Shown here: in pieces, positions 5,483-7,672 of the stretch
Numbering within the stretch: the first letter of the stretch is position 1
How the letters are laid out: each line of letters opens with the position of its first letter
From: Bacillota bacterium
GTDB taxonomy: Bacteria; Bacillota; UBA4882; UBA8346
DNA: 7,672 bases
Assembly (NCBI GenBank): GCA_023415375.1
Contig: JAEZKW010000299.1
Location: 1-7,672 of the forward strand
Direction of reading: 5' to 3'
Notes under the pieces: model-generated
What the model was told of the DNA's origin: nothing
The model's input: the letters and a program-made list of their open reading frames with translations, nothing else
The model's database searches: none
Program-made: the position numbers and the translations under genes

Positions 5483-6310
5483 CTATCCTTTCACTCCGCC
5501 TAAAGTCATCCCATTCATCAAATACCGCGAGGCAAAAATATACAAAATTACCGCAGGCACGGTGGCGACCATGGCTCCGGCCATCAAAGGCCCCCATGCA
5601 AAAGCATCGGCAACAATCATGTCCGACAAGGCCAGAGGAAGCGTTCGCGACATTTCATCGGTTAAAACAACCAAAGCATATAAATATTCACACCAACACA
5701 AGGTAAACGAAAAGATCGCCGTCGCGACTATCCCAGGCAATGACAAAGGAAATACCACCCGGAACAAGGCCCCTACTCTGGAATTGCCGTCAATCACGGC
5801 GGCCTCTTCCAGTTCTTTCGGGATTGAGGAAAAATAGGCGCTCAGCATCCAGGTCGCATAAGGTATGGTAAAAGTGGGATAGAGCAACACCATGGCAAAA
5901 ATATTATTATTAAGCCCCAGTTTACAGACTAAAATATATAACGGGATAAATAGTACTGTCCGCGGCATTAAATAAGCATATAAAATACTTTTGGACATGG
6001 CCCCGCGTCCCCGAAATTTTAATTTTGAAAGCGCATAGGCTGCAAATGCACTCAATCCAATCGTGATGAACGATACGACCGTTGCTACAAACAAGCTGTT
6101 TCTGAGACTCGTTACAAACTTCGGGCTTGAAAATATGGCAGAGTATGATGTCCAAACTATTTTTTTCGGCCAAAAGGTCGGGATGATATTATAGATTTCC
6201 AGCTGGGTTTTCATCGATGTAATCAGTATCCAGTAAATCGGGAACAAAGCGCATAGTAAAAACACCAGTAGTGTTGCATAGGTAAGCATTTTTCTGCCGG
6301 TGATATTCAT
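5483..6310 (-). CDS. Carbohydrate ABC transporter permease, MalG/UgpE type (CUT1)
   Basis: The 275-residue integral membrane protein has about six hydrophobic segments (roughly 9-31, 72-96, 108-131, 138-160, 193-213, 240-262). The cytoplasmic EAA coupling loop is at about 167-191 (ELEEAAVIDGNSRVG then PLSLPG), which docks to the ATPase. An N-terminal LFPIYWILITSMK and a C-terminal RYLMNGMTLGGVKG are hallmarks of the MalG side of CUT1 transporters. The ATG at 6310 has GGAGG eight bases upstream, and only three bases separate it from the stop of the partner permease, so the two are co-translated. With the partner it forms the heterodimeric channel for a sugar or sugar derivative. No ATPase gene lies in the window; a shared MsmK-like ATPase is common for such systems. 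Substrate cannot be deduced. Confidence 0.92.
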   Translation of the reverse strand: MNITGRKMLTYATLLVFLLCALFPIYWILITSMKTQLEIYNIIPTFWPKKIVWTSYSAIFSSPKFVTSLRNSLFVATVVSFITIGLSAFAAYALSKLKFRGRGAMSKSILYAYLMPRTVLFIPLYILVCKLGLNNNIFAMVLLYPTFTIPYATWMLSAYFSSIPKELEEAAVIDGNSRVGALFRVVFPLSLPGIVATAIFSFTLCWCEYLYALVVLTDEMSRTLPLALSDMIVADAFAWGPLMAGAMVATVPAVILYIFASRYLMNGMTLGGVKG

Positions 6311-6313
6311 CCT

Positions 6314-7237
6314 TTACACCTCCAAGTCCATGTTTTTTTTGGTAATATAGTGTACCAATACGATCAAAGCCGGAAAAAGAAAGATCGAAATGGCTATCGC
6401 TTTCCCTAGATTCATGTTGAGAAAACCGCAAGTATAACTCAGGGTTGAGAGAACTTGAGTCCCATTGGCGGGACCACCGCGGGTTAACAACCAAATAATT
6501 TCAAAATCACTTAAGGTCCAAATGGTAGTGATGATCGCCGCCAAGATGATGACGTTTTTAACCGCCGGCAAGGTAATATGCCAAAACTGCCGAATTATAT
6601 TGGCGCCGTCAATTTTGGCCGCTTCATAGAGCCCTAAGTCCACGGTTTGCAGCCCGGCCAGGATGGAAATGCCTAAAAACGGCGTCCCGCGCCAAACATT
6701 GACAATGATGACCGAGGTCATCGCCAGCCACGGTGTGGATAGCCAGCCAACAGACCCTTTCATGATCCCTGAGTGGATTAAAATATAGTTTAACGCCCCG
6801 CCGACATCCGAATAAAGCCATTGCCAAATATAAACGGAAACCAAAGTGGGGATGGTCCAGGGTAAAATAAGCAATGCTCTGAAGAAACTGCGGGCCTTGA
6901 TATCCTCATTAAGCACCAATGCCATCACCATGCCGAAAAAGACTTTAAAAATCACGGCGACGACCGTAAAAATAACCGTATTCAACAAAGCTTTTAAAAA
7001 CAACGGCTCAAAAATCAGGTTCCAATAATTGCGGAGGCCGATAAAATGGGCGGCGGCGCCAATCATTTTATCGGTCAGACTCATATAGACCGCCCAGCAA
7101 AAAGGGACTAACATAACCAGTATTAAATATCCGGCGGTTGGCGCAAGCAGCCAAAAAGCCAATCTGCCTTCATGTTGCCGACGAGGTTTCTTCAGAAGAT
7201 TTGATTTTTCCATCTTCATTAGATTATAATTTTCCAT
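6314..7237 (-). CDS. Carbohydrate ABC transporter permease, MalF/UgpA type (CUT1)
   Basis: This is the partner permease of the CUT1 system (307 residues from the start chosen here; numbers below count from the ATG at 7243). Six membrane segments lie at about 29-52, 86-112, 119-143, 170-196, 228-250 and 278-300. The EAA loop is LYEAAKIDGANIIRQFWHIT (205-224), followed by LP. FIGLRNYWNL (67-76) and LTRGGPANGTQVL (253-265) are typical of the MalF/UgpA family. The ATG at 7243 is only two bases from its GGAG, whereas the in-frame ATG at 7237 is eight bases away, so 7237 is the more likely start. The extreme N-terminus contains an 8-residue tandem duplication (MKMENYNL MKMEKSNL) from a 24-base repeat, lying in the poorly conserved cytoplasmic tail. 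It is preceded by a structured 295-base gap after the binding-protein gene. Confidence 0.92.
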   Translation of the reverse strand: MENYNLMKMEKSNLLKKPRRQHEGRLAFWLLAPTAGYLILVMLVPFCWAVYMSLTDKMIGAAAHFIGLRNYWNLIFEPLFLKALLNTVIFTVVAVIFKVFFGMVMALVLNEDIKARSFFRALLILPWTIPTLVSVYIWQWLYSDVGGALNYILIHSGIMKGSVGWLSTPWLAMTSVIIVNVWRGTPFLGISILAGLQTVDLGLYEAAKIDGANIIRQFWHITLPAVKNVIILAAIITTIWTLSDFEIIWLLTRGGPANGTQVLSTLSYTCGFLNMNLGKAIAISIFLFPALIVLVHYITKKNMDLEV

Positions 7238-7243
7238 CTTCAT
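7195..7243 (-). repeat. 24-bp tandem duplication at the permease start
   Basis: TAATGAAGATGGAAAA occurs twice with a period of 24 bases over the first codons of the MalF-type permease, duplicating eight codons and offering four in-frame ATGs (7243, 7237, 7219, 7213). It looks like a slippage duplication that preserved the frame. Confidence 0.7.
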
Positions 7244-7262
7244 TACTCCAATAGAATGGCTA

Positions 7263-7291
7263 TAGGGAGCGGGGAAAGCCGTCGCCCCCTA
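7263..7291 (-). other. Hairpin in the binding protein-permease gap
   Basis: In the transcribed minus strand TAGGGGGC (7291-7284) pairs with GCTCCCTA (7270-7263), with one G-U pair. It lies just upstream of the permease ribosome binding site. No U-run follows, so it is not a standard terminator; an mRNA stability or expression-balancing role is possible. Confidence 0.4.
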
Positions 7292-7340
7292 CGCGTTTAG
7301 AACTCACTAAAAATGAGAGGCTGATCAAGTTGCCTATTTG

Positions 7341-7483
7341 ACCTAACTCTCGCTCTTCCCGTTGCGGGAAGAGTAACCGATGCCTCCGGGGTCAAAAATC
7401 TTTTAGGGATTAATGGCTAGGGTTACCCTTCCACTTGAAATGGCTAGCCAAAAAACTTCTTAGGGGAAGGGCAAGGGTTAGGT
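7341..7483. repeat. Imperfect inverted-repeat (REP/MITE-like) element between binding-protein and permease genes
   Basis: The 20 bases at 7341-7360 match the reverse complement of 7464-7483 at 17 positions (core ACCTAAC...CTTCCC), spanning 143 bases. Inside, CTCTTCCCG/CGGGAAGAG (7353-7361/7365-7373) forms a perfect 9-bp hairpin with a 3-base loop, and ATGGCTAG is repeated at 7413-7420 and 7440-7447. There is no reading frame of note. Such 'CTAACCCT..CTTCCC' elements are scattered as short mobile repeats in many bacteria. In this position, like REP sequences between malE and malF, it could protect the 3' end of the binding-protein mRNA and keep permease expression lower; that is inference. Confidence 0.55.
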
Positions 7484-7538
7484 GAGTTTAGGCTTCCTAC
7501 CATTTTCATCTTTTTACGTGCCCCAGCCGGGTTAGCCC

Positions 7539-7672
7539 CTACTTACTGTATATTTGTTCAATTCGGGTCTGTAATTCTTTCACTGCTTTTTCCGGCGACA
7601 CTTTATTTCCTAAGATTTGTTGATAGGCATCGGTATAACAATGGGAATTAAACACTCCACCGGCATGATTGG
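7539..7672 (-). CDS. Sugar ABC transporter substrate-binding protein, C-terminal end only
   Basis: The last 43 codons are visible, reading AYQQILGNKVSPEKAVKEL, then QTRIEQIYSK and a TAG stop at 7541-7539. The pattern 'YQ.IL.gk.spEeAlkelq.rieqil' is the typical C-terminal helix of CUT1 extracellular solute-binding proteins (SBP_bac_1 type). Its position upstream of two CUT1 permeases on the same strand supports this. The signal peptide and ligand-binding region are outside the window, so the sugar cannot be named. Confidence 0.82.
   Translation of the reverse strand, partial: NHAGGVFNSHCYTDAYQQILGNKVSPEKAVKELQTRIEQIYSK

Noticed and set aside
5472..5597. N-terminal 42-residue extension of the dehydrogenase
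   Set aside because: It overlaps the permease coding region and does not resemble the family; the ATG at 5471 has a proper Shine-Dalgarno.
5422..5837. Plus-strand ORFs opposite the MalG-type permease
   Set aside because: These are antisense shadows with no motifs.

Overview
The window looks like a Bacillota (Firmicutes) chromosome. Supporting signs are strong purine-rich Shine-Dalgarno sequences, a DinR/LexA-type box of the Gram-positive form, and a CUT1 sugar-transport operon of the layout common in that phylum. This assignment is inference; no rRNA or other phylogenetic marker is present.

The left 3.3 kb is an accessory region. At 1-101 (minus) is the start of a RhuM-family gene, behind a sigma-A-like promoter (158-186) whose spacer holds a near-consensus LexA/DinR box. 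Next come two outward-facing, homologous, structured non-coding elements: a short copy at about 313-413 (minus) and a longer copy at about 516-780 (plus). They share a 17-base identical block, and their stems change in compensating pairs. The longer copy continues into a series of GC-rich hairpins and resembles the HEARO/omega-RNA class without any IscB/IsrB gene. From about 1345 down to 889 (minus) lies the decayed remnant of a uracil-DNA glycosylase-superfamily gene, missing its N-terminus and carrying an internal deletion with a frame change.

At 1349-3134 (minus) is an AT-rich two-gene cassette. It encodes a 536-residue P-loop plus deoxycytidylate-deaminase protein of the anti-phage AvcD type, followed by an overlapping 61-residue small ORF of unknown function. 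The cassette sits between the broken glycosylase gene and a plus-strand hexapeptide-repeat acetyltransferase (3282-3809). Both neighbours lack the 5' ends that face the cassette, which suggests a deletion-insertion event.

The right 3.9 kb is metabolic and reads leftward as one operon. In order of transcription it contains the 3' end of a sugar-binding lipoprotein-type gene (7539-7672), a structured intergenic segment with an imperfect inverted-repeat element, two CUT1 permeases (6314-7237 and 5483-6310), a D-2-hydroxyacid dehydrogenase of the phosphoglycerate-dehydrogenase type (4509-5471), and an SGNH/GDSL esterase (3821-4447). The likely theme is import of a sugar or acylated carbohydrate, then deacylation and oxidation/reduction of a hydroxyacid. 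The ATPase may be a shared MsmK-type protein encoded elsewhere, and the substrate cannot be read from this window.
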